Assembly (NCBI RefSeq): GCF_033723955.1
Contig: NZ_CP137555.1
Location: forward strand, 1,957,501-2,021,500
Direction of reading: 5' to 3'
DNA: 64,000 bases
Source of the DNA: Microbulbifer pacificus
GTDB taxonomy: Bacteria; Pseudomonadota; Gammaproteobacteria; Pseudomonadales; Cellvibrionaceae
Shown here: in pieces, positions 1 through 9,085 of the stretch
Layout of the letters: the number at the start of each line of letters is the position of its first letter
Position numbering within the stretch: the first letter of the stretch is position 1
Position numbers and translations under genes: made by a program
Notes under the pieces: model-generated
What the model was told of the DNA's origin: nothing
Seen by the model: the letters and a program-made list of their open reading frames with translations, nothing else
The model's database searches: none

Positions 1-36
1 GCAAGATGCGGATGTTGCAACGGCGCATCGGGGATC

Positions 37-561
37 TCATCCGGCAGATACTGCCATCAGCCGGTCCACCACCAGCTGGGCGGCCTGCTTGGGCGTACAG
101 TCGTCGGTATCACACACAAGGTCGGCAACATCATCGTAAAACGACGCACGCTGCTGCAGAATTTCCTGCAGTTTTTCACGGGGATCGGCCACCTGCAGCA
201 GCGGGCGGTTGCTGTTTTTGGAAGTGCGCTCCACCAGTTGGTCGAGTCCTGCGCGTAAGTAGACGACAAATCCGTGATTTTTCAGCAGCGCGCGATTTTC
301 CGGTATTAATACTATTCCGCCGCCAGTGGCGATTACCTGCGGCTCGCCAGTGCACAGATCCCGCAACACCGCGCTCTCGCGACGGCGAAAGCCGGCCTCG
401 CCTTCCACATCAAAGATCCACGGAATATCGGCGCCGGTGCGGTCTTCAATCACCTTGTCGGAATCGGCAAAAGGCAGCCCCAGTTGGGCTGCCAGTAATT
501 TGCCGATGGTGGACTTGCCGGCCCCCATCGGGCCGACAAGAAAGATGGGCTGGGTGATCAC
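37..561 (-). CDS. aroK: Shikimate kinase
   Basis: Phosphorylates shikimate with ATP in the cytoplasmic pathway to chorismate and aromatic amino acids. The 174-residue protein has the Walker A motif GPMGAGKST at residues 10-18, the DSD metal/shikimate motif near residue 33 and an RRRES stretch that fits the shikimate-binding arginines. Length is normal for the family. The start is GTG and overlaps the TGA stop of pilQ (sequence GTGA), so it is probably translationally coupled to the pilus operon. The pilMNOPQ-aroK order is standard in Pseudomonas-type genomes, where aroB follows; here the window ends before aroB can be seen. Confidence 0.95.
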   Translation of the reverse strand: MITQPIFLVGPMGAGKSTIGKLLAAQLGLPFADSDKVIEDRTGADIPWIFDVEGEAGFRRRESAVLRDLCTGEPQVIATGGGIVLIPENRALLKNHGFVVYLRAGLDQLVERTSKNSNRPLLQVADPREKLQEILQQRASFYDDVADLVCDTDDCTPKQAAQLVVDRLMAVSAG

Positions 562-2783
562 TTGCTGAAAGACATGAACTCGTCTTGCATGATGCGCGGG
601 GTGACGAAAATCAGCAGCTCGCGCTTGTCTTCCTGCTTGGTGGACCGCTTGAACAGGTGACCAAGGAAAGGGATATCGCCGAGGAATGGCACCTTGCTTT
701 CCCCTTCCAGAGTCTGCGCTTCGAAGATGCCGCCGAGCACGATGGTTTCGCCGTTGCGCACCAGTACCTTGGTCTGCAGAGAGTTCACGTTGATCGCCGG
801 AATCTGCGCACCGGTGATCACATTGGTGAACAGCTCACCGACACTGTTCTGGTCGATGTTCAGGCTCATGATGATGTTGTCATCCGGGGTGATCTGCGGG
901 GTAACGTTCAGCAGCAGTACCGCCTCTTTGAAAGTTACCGAAGCGGCACCGGAGGAGGTCGCCTCCAGATAGGGGATTTCCACACCGGAGCGAATCGTCG
1001 CCTCCTGCTTGTCGCCGGTCACCACCTTGGGCTGGGACACAATTTCCGCCTTGCCCACATCTTCCAGTGCGGACAGCTCGAGACCCAGCAGGAAGTCTTC
1101 TTTCAGGATCGCATAGGCAATGCTACCTGCGCGCTGACTGAGCCCCAGATCCACCAGCATCGGGTCGTGCAGGGTGGTAGGTGAAGACAAATCCGGAATA
1201 CTGCCATCGCCATCAGAAATTCCTGGCAACTGACTACCGGAACCGATACCAATGGCATCGTCACTCATGTTGTGATCTTCCAGATAGCTCCAGCGCACAC
1301 CGAGGTTTCTCTCAAAGTCGGTATTGGCTGTCACCAGACGTGCTTCGATCATCACCTGACGGATCGGGATATCGATCGCGGCAATCAGATCGCGGAACTG
1401 GGCAATCTTGTCTTCGGTATCGGTGAGGATGATGGTGTTGGTACGCTCATCCACGATGGCGCTGCCACGGGAAGACAGGATGCTGCGCTGCTCCTGGTCA
1501 TCACGACCACCTGCAAAGTTGCCCTGTCCAAAGCCACCGCCCTGACCACCACTCTGGTTACCGGCAAACAGGGTGAACAGTTCGCGGGCGTCGGCGTAGC
1601 GGATCTGAATGTACTCGGTGCGCAGCGGCGCCAGCTCTTCCAGCTGCTTGCGGGTTTCCAGCTCGCGGCGCTCACGCTCGGCAATTTCCGCTGCCGGCGC
1701 GACCATGATCACGTTGCCTTCCTGGCGCTTGTCCAGGCCTTTGGCTTTCAGAATCAGCTCCAGCGCTTGATCCCACGGCACGCCGTCGAGGCGCAGGGTG
1801 ATACGCCCCTGTACGGTATCGCTCGCCACCAGGTTGAGGTCGGTAAAGTCAGCAATCAACTGCAGTACCGAGCGCACCTCGATGTCCTGGAAGTTCAGCG
1901 ACAGTTTCTCTCCGCTGAACTGGAATTCCTTCTGCTTCTCGCGCACCTGGGCCACGGTCAGCGGTTTGACGCTGAGTACGTATTCGGTATCAGCCTGGTA
2001 GGCCAGGTAGTCGTAATCGCCATCGTGCGGATCCACGGTAATTACGGTGTTGCGACCGTCGTAATCCACATTGATAGCATTCACCGGGGTGGCAAAATCG
2101 GTCACATCCAGGCGCTGGCGCAGTTCCGGCGGCAGTTGTGCGCCGAGGAAGGTCAGCACAATCTTGCCCTTGGTGCGCTCGACATCGATATTCACCGCGG
2201 GGTCGGTCAGGCTGACGATCACCTTGCCTTCACCGCCCTGGCCGCGACGGAAGTCCACGTTGCGGATACCCACGCCACTGGCCGCCTTGAACTGCGCACT
2301 GCCACCGATATTGGTGCTGCTGTGCACCGGCGCGGCCGCAACACTCGCGGTCGCAGCACTGTCGGCTCCCACTTCCAGAACCACCTGGTTACCGATGCGC
2401 TCGCTGGTATAAACCGGCAGTTCATCGAGGTTCAGAATCAGGCGGGTGCGGTCTTCACCGGATACGATCACCGCGCTGCGCGCCGCGCCAATATCCATGC
2501 TGTATTTTTTCTGCGGCAGCACGCTCTCGACGCCGGCAAAGTCCATGACGATGCGCGCGGGCTGCTCGATGGTGTACCCAGTCGGCTCAGGCGGCACATC
2601 ACTGAACGTGAGACGCAGCTGCAAGCGGCTGCCCGGCAGTTCGGAAAACTGGATATCTTTTAACTGGCTGGCCAGGGCTGGCGCCGCCAGTGGCAGAATC
2701 AGCAGGCCCAGCAGCAGCGCTTTGGCGCGCGGCAATGCATTGGCAGCCCGGGCCAATACGCAGGCGAGTTGCTTGGTGATCAT
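558..2783 (-). CDS. pilQ: Type IV pilus secretin PilQ
   Basis: Outer-membrane secretin that forms the gated channel through which the type IV pilus leaves the cell. The 741-residue precursor has a long hydrophobic leader ending near ASQL (about residue 39), two AMIN-type beta domains that bind peptidoglycan (about residues 40-270), a secretin/TonB short N-terminal domain (about 300-370), an N1 domain with a Gly/Gln-rich loop (about 415-430) and the C-terminal secretin domain. It lies 2 bp after pilP and overlaps aroK by 4 bp, as the last pilus gene of the pilMNOPQ operon. Length matches Pseudomonas PilQ (about 710 residues). Confidence 0.96.
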   Translation of the reverse strand: MITKQLACVLARAANALPRAKALLLGLLILPLAAPALASQLKDIQFSELPGSRLQLRLTFSDVPPEPTGYTIEQPARIVMDFAGVESVLPQKKYSMDIGAARSAVIVSGEDRTRLILNLDELPVYTSERIGNQVVLEVGADSAATASVAAAPVHSSTNIGGSAQFKAASGVGIRNVDFRRGQGGEGKVIVSLTDPAVNIDVERTKGKIVLTFLGAQLPPELRQRLDVTDFATPVNAINVDYDGRNTVITVDPHDGDYDYLAYQADTEYVLSVKPLTVAQVREKQKEFQFSGEKLSLNFQDIEVRSVLQLIADFTDLNLVASDTVQGRITLRLDGVPWDQALELILKAKGLDKRQEGNVIMVAPAAEIAERERRELETRKQLEELAPLRTEYIQIRYADARELFTLFAGNQSGGQGGGFGQGNFAGGRDDQEQRSILSSRGSAIVDERTNTIILTDTEDKIAQFRDLIAAIDIPIRQVMIEARLVTANTDFERNLGVRWSYLEDHNMSDDAIGIGSGSQLPGISDGDGSIPDLSSPTTLHDPMLVDLGLSQRAGSIAYAILKEDFLLGLELSALEDVGKAEIVSQPKVVTGDKQEATIRSGVEIPYLEATSSGAASVTFKEAVLLLNVTPQITPDDNIIMSLNIDQNSVGELFTNVITGAQIPAINVNSLQTKVLVRNGETIVLGGIFEAQTLEGESKVPFLGDIPFLGHLFKRSTKQEDKRELLIFVTPRIMQDEFMSFSK

Positions 2784-2785
2784 TA

Positions 2786-3313
2786 TTAGTTGTCCTTCTC
2801 TTCCAAAGTCAGAGCCCGCGGCCGTTCGAGCCAGCCACCGGTGCCGTCCGGCACAATTTCCAGTACATCGATCTGTGACGATGAGGCGTTGACCACACGC
2901 CCGTGATTTTTACCCATGAAGTTGCCGATGGTGATGCGGTGAATACCGCCGTCGCCATCGTTGATCAGCGCCCACAGCTGGCCGCTGCGGGACAGCGTGC
3001 CCACCATGGAGAGGGCGTCGATGGGGTAGCGTTCCAGCAGTTCTTTCTGGCGGTTCAGGTCCGGCGCCACGTCGAGTTTGCGGCCAACCAGACGCTGGTC
3101 CGCCTCCAGTACCGGGCGCATGAACGGGCTGCGTAAGGCAGCCGCGCTGTAGACGTAAGGGCTGTAAGGGGTAAAGGTCGGAATCGGCTCAATCTGCCCC
3201 TTGGGCTTGTGCTTGACCGCCGCCATTTTGTCGCGAAGGTCGCTGTGGTTGCCGTCCAGGCTGCAGCCGGCCAGTGCCAGCAGCGCCGCGGTCAGAGCGA
3301 TGTATTTTTTCAT
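2786..3313 (-). CDS. pilP: Type IV pilus inner-membrane lipoprotein PilP
   Basis: Periplasmic lipoprotein that links the PilN/PilO inner-membrane complex to the PilQ secretin. The 175-residue protein starts with a lipoprotein signal whose lipobox LAGC places the lipidated cysteine at residue 17. A flexible stretch is followed by a C-terminal beta-sandwich (about residues 90-165) of the kind that contacts PilQ. It overlaps pilO by 4 bp and sits 2 bp before pilQ. Confidence 0.94.
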   Translation of the reverse strand: MKKYIALTAALLALAGCSLDGNHSDLRDKMAAVKHKPKGQIEPIPTFTPYSPYVYSAAALRSPFMRPVLEADQRLVGRKLDVAPDLNRQKELLERYPIDALSMVGTLSRSGQLWALINDGDGGIHRITIGNFMGKNHGRVVNASSSQIDVLEIVPDGTGGWLERPRALTLEEKDN

Positions 3314-3930
3314 CCCTCTTCTCCCTGATCCTTGTAGCGATAGGTTTTCGCGTTTACCACCATGTTCAGCAGCGCAGCGCCATCCTTGCTGGTCTGGATG
3401 TCGAAATCGTGCAGGGTGACGATACGGGGCATGCCGGCGATACCGCTGATAAAGGCGCCGAACTCGTGGTAGCCGCCCTGCACTTCGATGCGGATTGGCA
3501 GCTCCACGTAAAACTCGCCCACCTGCTCGCCTTCGAGGGCGACCTTCTGGATGGTAAGGCCACTGCCGCGACCAAATTCGTCGATATCTTCCAGCAGCCC
3601 GGGGACTTCGGTGTCTTTCGGCAGCTGCTTGAGCAGCGCACCGAAGGTTTCCTCCATTTCCGCCAGCTGTTCGCGGTAGGCGTCCAGGTTGGCCGCCTCA
3701 AAGGACTTGCGCTCGAACTGGGTAAACAGCTCGCGCTCCTTGTTGGCCGCGAACTCCAGCTGGCTGTAGCGGTCCTTGATCATGAAGAAATAACCGCCGC
3801 CCACCAGGACTGCGGCGATCACGATCAGCAACGCCACGCGCCCGGCCAGCGGCCAGACACCGACGCGGGAGAAGTCGATATCGTTGATATCCAGCTGATT
3901 CAGCTGTTTGAGAGTATCTTCAAGCGCCAT
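3310..3930 (-). CDS. pilO: Type IV pilus alignment protein PilO
   Basis: Bitopic inner-membrane protein that pairs with PilN to form the pilus alignment subcomplex. The 206-residue protein has a short cytoplasmic N-terminus, one transmembrane helix at about residues 27-50, a periplasmic coiled-coil (about 55-110) and a ferredoxin-like C-terminal domain. It overlaps pilP by 4 bp and follows pilN by 2 bp. Length and layout are typical. Confidence 0.94.
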   Translation of the reverse strand: MALEDTLKQLNQLDINDIDFSRVGVWPLAGRVALLIVIAAVLVGGGYFFMIKDRYSQLEFAANKERELFTQFERKSFEAANLDAYREQLAEMEETFGALLKQLPKDTEVPGLLEDIDEFGRGSGLTIQKVALEGEQVGEFYVELPIRIEVQGGYHEFGAFISGIAGMPRIVTLHDFDIQTSKDGAALLNMVVNAKTYRYKDQGEEG

Positions 3931-3932
3931 GG

Positions 3933-4514
3933 TTACGCTCCACTGTTGGCGGCGTCGCCATCTTCTGCTTTTTTGCGGCCGCTGACACTGACCGTCATTT
4001 CAAAGGCGCTCGCCTGCTCGCCGAATTCCGGCTTCGCGGTTACCCCGGTAAGGTTTGGAGACTCAAACCATTCGGACTGGTCGAGACTGCGCATAAACGA
4101 GGAAACCCGATTGTTGGATTCCGCCACCCCGGAGATTTTCAGGGTCTTGCCGGTGCGCTTCAGGTTCACCAACCACAGGCCTTCAGGCGCCGCACGCACC
4201 ATTTCGTCGAAATAGCGCACCGCCAGTGGACGGTTACCCTGGAGCTCCTGAATCACCCGCATACGGTCGATCAGTTCCTGGCGGCGCTTCTTGAGATCCT
4301 TGATCTCGCGCACCTGCTTGTCGAGGGCAGCGATTTCGGTGGTCAGAAGCTGGTTGCGCTCATTCTGGTTGGCGATCTGCGCATCCACGGTCTTCATCCA
4401 CATGAATACGCTGACCGCAGCGGCGATCACCACCAGCGCTGCAACCTGTTGGAATTCTCTCTGTTTTTGCGCCCGGTATTCCTGGCGCCAGGGAAGTAGG
4501 TTGATCTTTGCCAT
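3933..4514 (-). CDS. pilN: Type IV pilus alignment protein PilN
   Basis: Inner-membrane partner of PilO. Its cytoplasmic N-terminus docks into PilM: the conserved INLLPWR motif is at residues 4-10. One transmembrane helix lies at about residues 23-42, then a periplasmic coiled-coil and a small C-terminal domain. The 193-residue length is normal. It is third in the pilMNOPQ operon, 3 bp after pilM. Confidence 0.94.
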   Translation of the reverse strand: MAKINLLPWRQEYRAQKQREFQQVAALVVIAAAVSVFMWMKTVDAQIANQNERNQLLTTEIAALDKQVREIKDLKKRRQELIDRMRVIQELQGNRPLAVRYFDEMVRAAPEGLWLVNLKRTGKTLKISGVAESNNRVSSFMRSLDQSEWFESPNLTGVTAKPEFGEQASAFEMTVSVSGRKKAEDGDAANSGA

Positions 4515-4517
4515 GTC

Positions 4518-5615
<1,098 letters not shown>

Positions 5616-5630
5616 TTATCGAGATTTTAT

Positions 5631-5658
5631 GGTATAGCACTTTAAATTACCGTCGCAA
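5631..5658 (-). promoter_or_regulatory. Possible sigma-70 promoter for pilMNOPQ-aroK
   Basis: Reading the minus strand, TTGCGA (5658-5653) is followed by a 16-bp spacer and TATACC (5636-5631), about 37 bp before the pilM start. The -10 is imperfect, so this is a reasonable but unproven assignment in the pilM/PBP1A divergent gap. Confidence 0.35.
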
Positions 5659-5693
5659 CCGCCTTTTGCATAGGTATCAGTGCACATTATTCG

Positions 5694-5699
5694 TATAAT
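5694..5699 (+). promoter_or_regulatory. -10 element of the PBP1A promoter
   Basis: A perfect TATAAT lies 50 bp before the ATG at 5750. No good -35 hexamer is seen at 16-18 bp; a TTGCAT at 5666-5671 is 22 bp away, too far. The box overlaps an upstream in-frame TTG at 5699, which argues against that TTG being the translation start. Confidence 0.45.
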
Positions 5700-5749
5700 T
5701 GTCGAACAGCGCCGACATTTTTGATCAAGACGTACACAGAAGCATTTCC

Positions 5750-8440
5750 ATGACCCAAAAAGCCCGCAACCGCCTGTTATCCTTGCTGTGGCTGGCTCTG
5801 GCCGGTGCCGCCGCTGGCGCCATGGCGCTTTCCAGCATCTACATGTACCTGAAGCCCGGCCTGCCGTCGGTGGAGAGTTTGCGCGATATTCGGCTGCAGA
5901 CGCCGCTGCGCATCTATTCCCGCGACATGAAACTGATCGGCGAGTTCGGGGAAAAGCGCCGCAGCCCGATCACCATCGAACAAACCCCGGACATGTTCAT
6001 CAAGGCGATCCTCGCGGCGGAAGATGACACATTTTACTCCCACAGCGGCGTTTCACTGAAAGGCCTGATGCGCGCTTTCCGCCAGCTGGTGGCGAGTGGC
6101 TCCATCCAGTCCGGCGGCAGTACGCTCACCATGCAGGTGGCGCGCAATTTCTTCCTGACCCGGGAACAGCGTTTTATCCGCAAGTTCAACGAGATCCTGT
6201 TGTCACTGCAGATCGAGCAGGAACTCAGCAAGGATGAAATCCTCGCGCTGTATATCAACAAAATCTTCCTCGGCAACCGCGCCTACGGTTTCCAGGCCGC
6301 AGCCCAGGTGTATTACGGCAAAGATATCAACGAGCTGAGCCTGGCCCAGTGGGCGATGATGGCGGGTCTGCCCAAGGCGCCCTCCACCTACAACCCCATT
6401 GCCAACCCTTCGCGCGCGCTGGTGCGACGTAACTGGATCCTCAAGCGTATGCTCGACCTGGGTTACATCGACCAGGACGAATACAAGAATTCCATTACCG
6501 CACCGGTCACCGCCCGCTACCACAGTCGCGACCTGGATATTGACGCCCCCTATGTGGCCGAAATGGCGCGCAAGGAGGCGGTCGACCTGTTCGGTGACGC
6601 CGCCTATACCGATGGCTACCAGGTCATCACTACGGTCGACAGCAAGCTGCAGGACCGCGCGCGCAAGGCGCTGCAGAAAGGCCTCGAGACCTATGACGGC
6701 CGCCACGGCTACCGCGGCCCGGAGCAACGCCTGGACCCGGAGTTGCTGGCGGACAACGACCAGCTGGTGGACCTGCTACAGGAAATCCCGGTGCTCGGCG
6801 GCCTGCAGCCCGCAGTGGTAACCGCGGTTGCCGATCGCAGTATCAGCGTGCAGCTGCGGGATCGCCGCGTCATCGAGATTCCATGGGACCGAGGCCTCGG
6901 CAGCATCCGCCCGTATCTTTCCGAAAATGCCCGCGGCGCGAGTCTCCAGTCCGCAGGTGAAATGTTCGCACCCGGCGACGTGGTACGCCTGCGCCGCGTG
7001 GTGATCTCCGCCGAACAGGTGGCGGAAGAGCAGAAAAAGGCCCGCGCCGCCGCGATTGAAAATGCCGCCGAGAGCCTGGCCGGCACCGAAATCACCGACG
7101 ATCCCTTCTCCACACCGGAGGGACTCTCCGACGAGGAAGCACTCGATGCGCCGCAGTCCCGCGAGGAGTGGCACCTGACCCAGGTGCCCACCGCCCAGGG
7201 CGCGCTGGTGTCACTGCAGCCGGAAGACGGTGCCATCCGCGCGCTGGTAGGCGGTTATGACTTCCGCCAGAGCCACTTCAACCGCGTCACCCAGGCGGCG
7301 CGCCAGCCCGGCTCCAGCTTCAAACCGTTTATTTATTCCGCCGCCATCGAGCGCGGCTATACTGCCGCCAGTATCATCAACGATGCCCCGATCATCTTCG
7401 AGCAGACCAACCTGCAGGACGTGTGGCGCCCGGAGAACGACGGCGGCGACTTCCTCGGCCCGACCCGCCTGCGCAAGGCGCTGTACCTGTCGCGCAACAT
7501 GGTTTCCATCCGCCTGCTGCAGTCCCTTGGTCTGGATCGCGCCCTCACCTTTGTCGAAGGTTTTGGTTTCGAGCGCGACAAGCTGGCCCGCAACCTCTCC
7601 ATTGCGCTCGGCAGCTCCGCGCTGACCCCGCTGGAAATGGTGCGCGGCTACGCCGCCTTCGCCAACGGTGGTTTCCGGGTCGAGCCCTACCTGGTGGACC
7701 AGGTGCTGGATGTGCGCGGTGACACCGTGTACCAGGCGCTACCGCTCACCGTGTGCATGGAGTGCCCGGAAGCCGGACAGGAGCACAGTGCGCAACCTGA
7801 GCCCATCGACCTGCAGGGACTGCAGCAGGACACCGCACTGGCGTCGGAAGAGCGCGAGCCTATCGAGCTGCGCACCCTGCCGGTGGCACCGCTACAGGCT
7901 GACGAACAGGCCCGCCCGCGCGCACCCCGCGCCATGTCCGCGGAAACCGCCTACATCATGGATTCGATGCTGAAAGACGTGATCAAGCTCGGCACCGGCC
8001 GCAAGGCACTGGTGATGAAGCGCGGTGATATCGCCGGTAAGACCGGTACCACCAACGGCCCGCGGGACGCCTGGTTCTCCGGTTACAGCCCTTATTTGGC
8101 CACCAGCACCTGGGTAGGATTTGACGACAACACCCCCATCGGCCGCAATGAATACGGCGGCTCTGCGGCACTGCCGATCTGGATCGACTTTATGAGTTCC
8201 GCACTGGAAGGCCTTCCGGAGCGGCACCTGGCGCAGCCGGACAACATCGTCACCATGCGCATCAACCCGCGAACCGGGCTGCGCACCTCGAGCGGCGGTA
8301 TCTTCGAGATCTTCCGCGCCGACAAGGTGCCGGGACGCGAGACTTACAGCAACTATCCATCCATCTACTCGGATGGCCCGGAGGCGCCAGCCGCCGGCGA
8401 GCATCAGACCCAGGAAGAGCTGCCGGAGGAAATTTTCTGA
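5750..8440 (+). CDS. mrcA: Penicillin-binding protein 1A (bifunctional transglycosylase/transpeptidase)
   Basis: Class A PBP (mrcA/ponA) that polymerises and cross-links peptidoglycan at the inner membrane. From the ATG at 5750 the product has 896 residues. It has an N-terminal membrane anchor (about residues 8-30), a GT51 glycosyltransferase domain with the catalytic glutamate E91 in EDDTFYSHSG, an OB-like insert and a transpeptidase domain with serine S522 in the SSFK motif, a later SRN motif and KTGT beginning at K764. The in-frame TTG at 5699 is not preferred because it lies on the -10 box. It is divergent from pilMNOPQ and followed by a strong terminator. Confidence 0.95.
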   Translation: MTQKARNRLLSLLWLALAGAAAGAMALSSIYMYLKPGLPSVESLRDIRLQTPLRIYSRDMKLIGEFGEKRRSPITIEQTPDMFIKAILAAEDDTFYSHSGVSLKGLMRAFRQLVASGSIQSGGSTLTMQVARNFFLTREQRFIRKFNEILLSLQIEQELSKDEILALYINKIFLGNRAYGFQAAAQVYYGKDINELSLAQWAMMAGLPKAPSTYNPIANPSRALVRRNWILKRMLDLGYIDQDEYKNSITAPVTARYHSRDLDIDAPYVAEMARKEAVDLFGDAAYTDGYQVITTVDSKLQDRARKALQKGLETYDGRHGYRGPEQRLDPELLADNDQLVDLLQEIPVLGGLQPAVVTAVADRSISVQLRDRRVIEIPWDRGLGSIRPYLSENARGASLQSAGEMFAPGDVVRLRRVVISAEQVAEEQKKARAAAIENAAESLAGTEITDDPFSTPEGLSDEEALDAPQSREEWHLTQVPTAQGALVSLQPEDGAIRALVGGYDFRQSHFNRVTQAARQPGSSFKPFIYSAAIERGYTAASIINDAPIIFEQTNLQDVWRPENDGGDFLGPTRLRKALYLSRNMVSIRLLQSLGLDRALTFVEGFGFERDKLARNLSIALGSSALTPLEMVRGYAAFANGGFRVEPYLVDQVLDVRGDTVYQALPLTVCMECPEAGQEHSAQPEPIDLQGLQQDTALASEEREPIELRTLPVAPLQADEQARPRAPRAMSAETAYIMDSMLKDVIKLGTGRKALVMKRGDIAGKTGTTNGPRDAWFSGYSPYLATSTWVGFDDNTPIGRNEYGGSAALPIWIDFMSSALEGLPERHLAQPDNIVTMRINPRTGLRTSSGGIFEIFRADKVPGRETYSNYPSIYSDGPEAPAAGEHQTQEELPEEIF

Positions 8441-8481
8441 TGCGATAACGCGTCAGGAGTTTTCCGCTGACAAAGCGCAGC

Positions 8482-8517
8482 CACAAAAAAACCGCCTCAC
8501 CGGGCGGTTTTTTTGTG
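8482..8517. terminator. Bidirectional rho-independent terminator between mrcA and chpC
   Basis: A nearly symmetrical hairpin: an A-rich left arm ending in ACCGCC, a short loop and GGGCGGT followed by a run of T. Because the A-run and T-run mirror each other it can stop transcription from both convergent genes, mrcA (+) and the Chp cluster (-). Confidence 0.9.
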
Positions 8518-8538
8518 CTCCTCATCCAGCCGTTGCAA

Positions 8539-9024
8539 TCAACGGCGATTGCGGTACTCGAGGCAGACTTCCTCAATCGTCGACAGGTCTGGAATCACCG
8601 CCAACTCACCTGACAGAGCCACGTGCATCAGTTCGCCCATGGCGCACTCGCCTTCACGTGCCACCAGCTCTTCCGGGGTAACCCTTACCAGCCGCGGAGT
8701 GCCCTGCAGGACCACGGCGAAAAACGGCAGGTCGCCGTCACCGTTGCCACTGCTCAGCACCGCGATGCGGCAGTTACTGCGCAATACCGGCATAGGATTA
8801 CCGCGCATTACCTCAAACGACACCAGCGGCAAGCGCAGCTCCCGCCAATGCAGCTCGCCCATATACCAGTCCGGCGCGTCGAACGCGGAAACCGGGCTCT
8901 GCAGGGCGATGATTTCCGATAGCGTATCCACCGGCACCAGCAGGTGGCCATCCGCCAGTGGCAGCAGCAGGCTGCTCACTTCCTGTGGCAGTTCGGTGGT
9001 GGGCAGGGCGTCTAATCCGCTCAT
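8539..9024 (-). CDS. chpC: CheW-like adaptor of the pilus chemosensory system (ChpC-like)
   Basis: A 161-residue single-domain CheW-like protein, with typical alternating beta-strand segments such as LLLPLADGHLLVPVDTLSEI at the N-terminus and a VVLQGTPRLVRV strand later. CheW proteins connect receptors to CheA-type kinases. It lies 62 bp after chpA at the end of the Chp gene cluster, the place held by chpC in P. aeruginosa (where chpB, a methylesterase gene, intervenes but is missing here). The name rests mainly on position; it could also be called a CheW-domain protein. Confidence 0.8.
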   Translation of the reverse strand: MSGLDALPTTELPQEVSSLLLPLADGHLLVPVDTLSEIIALQSPVSAFDAPDWYMGELHWRELRLPLVSFEVMRGNPMPVLRSNCRIAVLSSGNGDGDLPFFAVVLQGTPRLVRVTPEELVAREGECAMGELMHVALSGELAVIPDLSTIEEVCLEYRNRR

Positions 9025-9085
9025 GCTGTGTACTCTCCGCCACGCACTCGGGCTTCAACAGATTCGTAATTAACCGGTACCGCCA

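Noticed and set aside
1..40. Start of aroB
   Set aside because: An ATG overlaps the aroK stop (ATGA), but the 13 codons available do not resemble an AroB N-terminus, so no gene is called.
5699..5749. TTG start for PBP1A that would add 17 residues
   Set aside because: The codon overlaps a perfect TATAAT box, and the ATG at 5750 gives a normal cytoplasmic N-terminus before the membrane helix.
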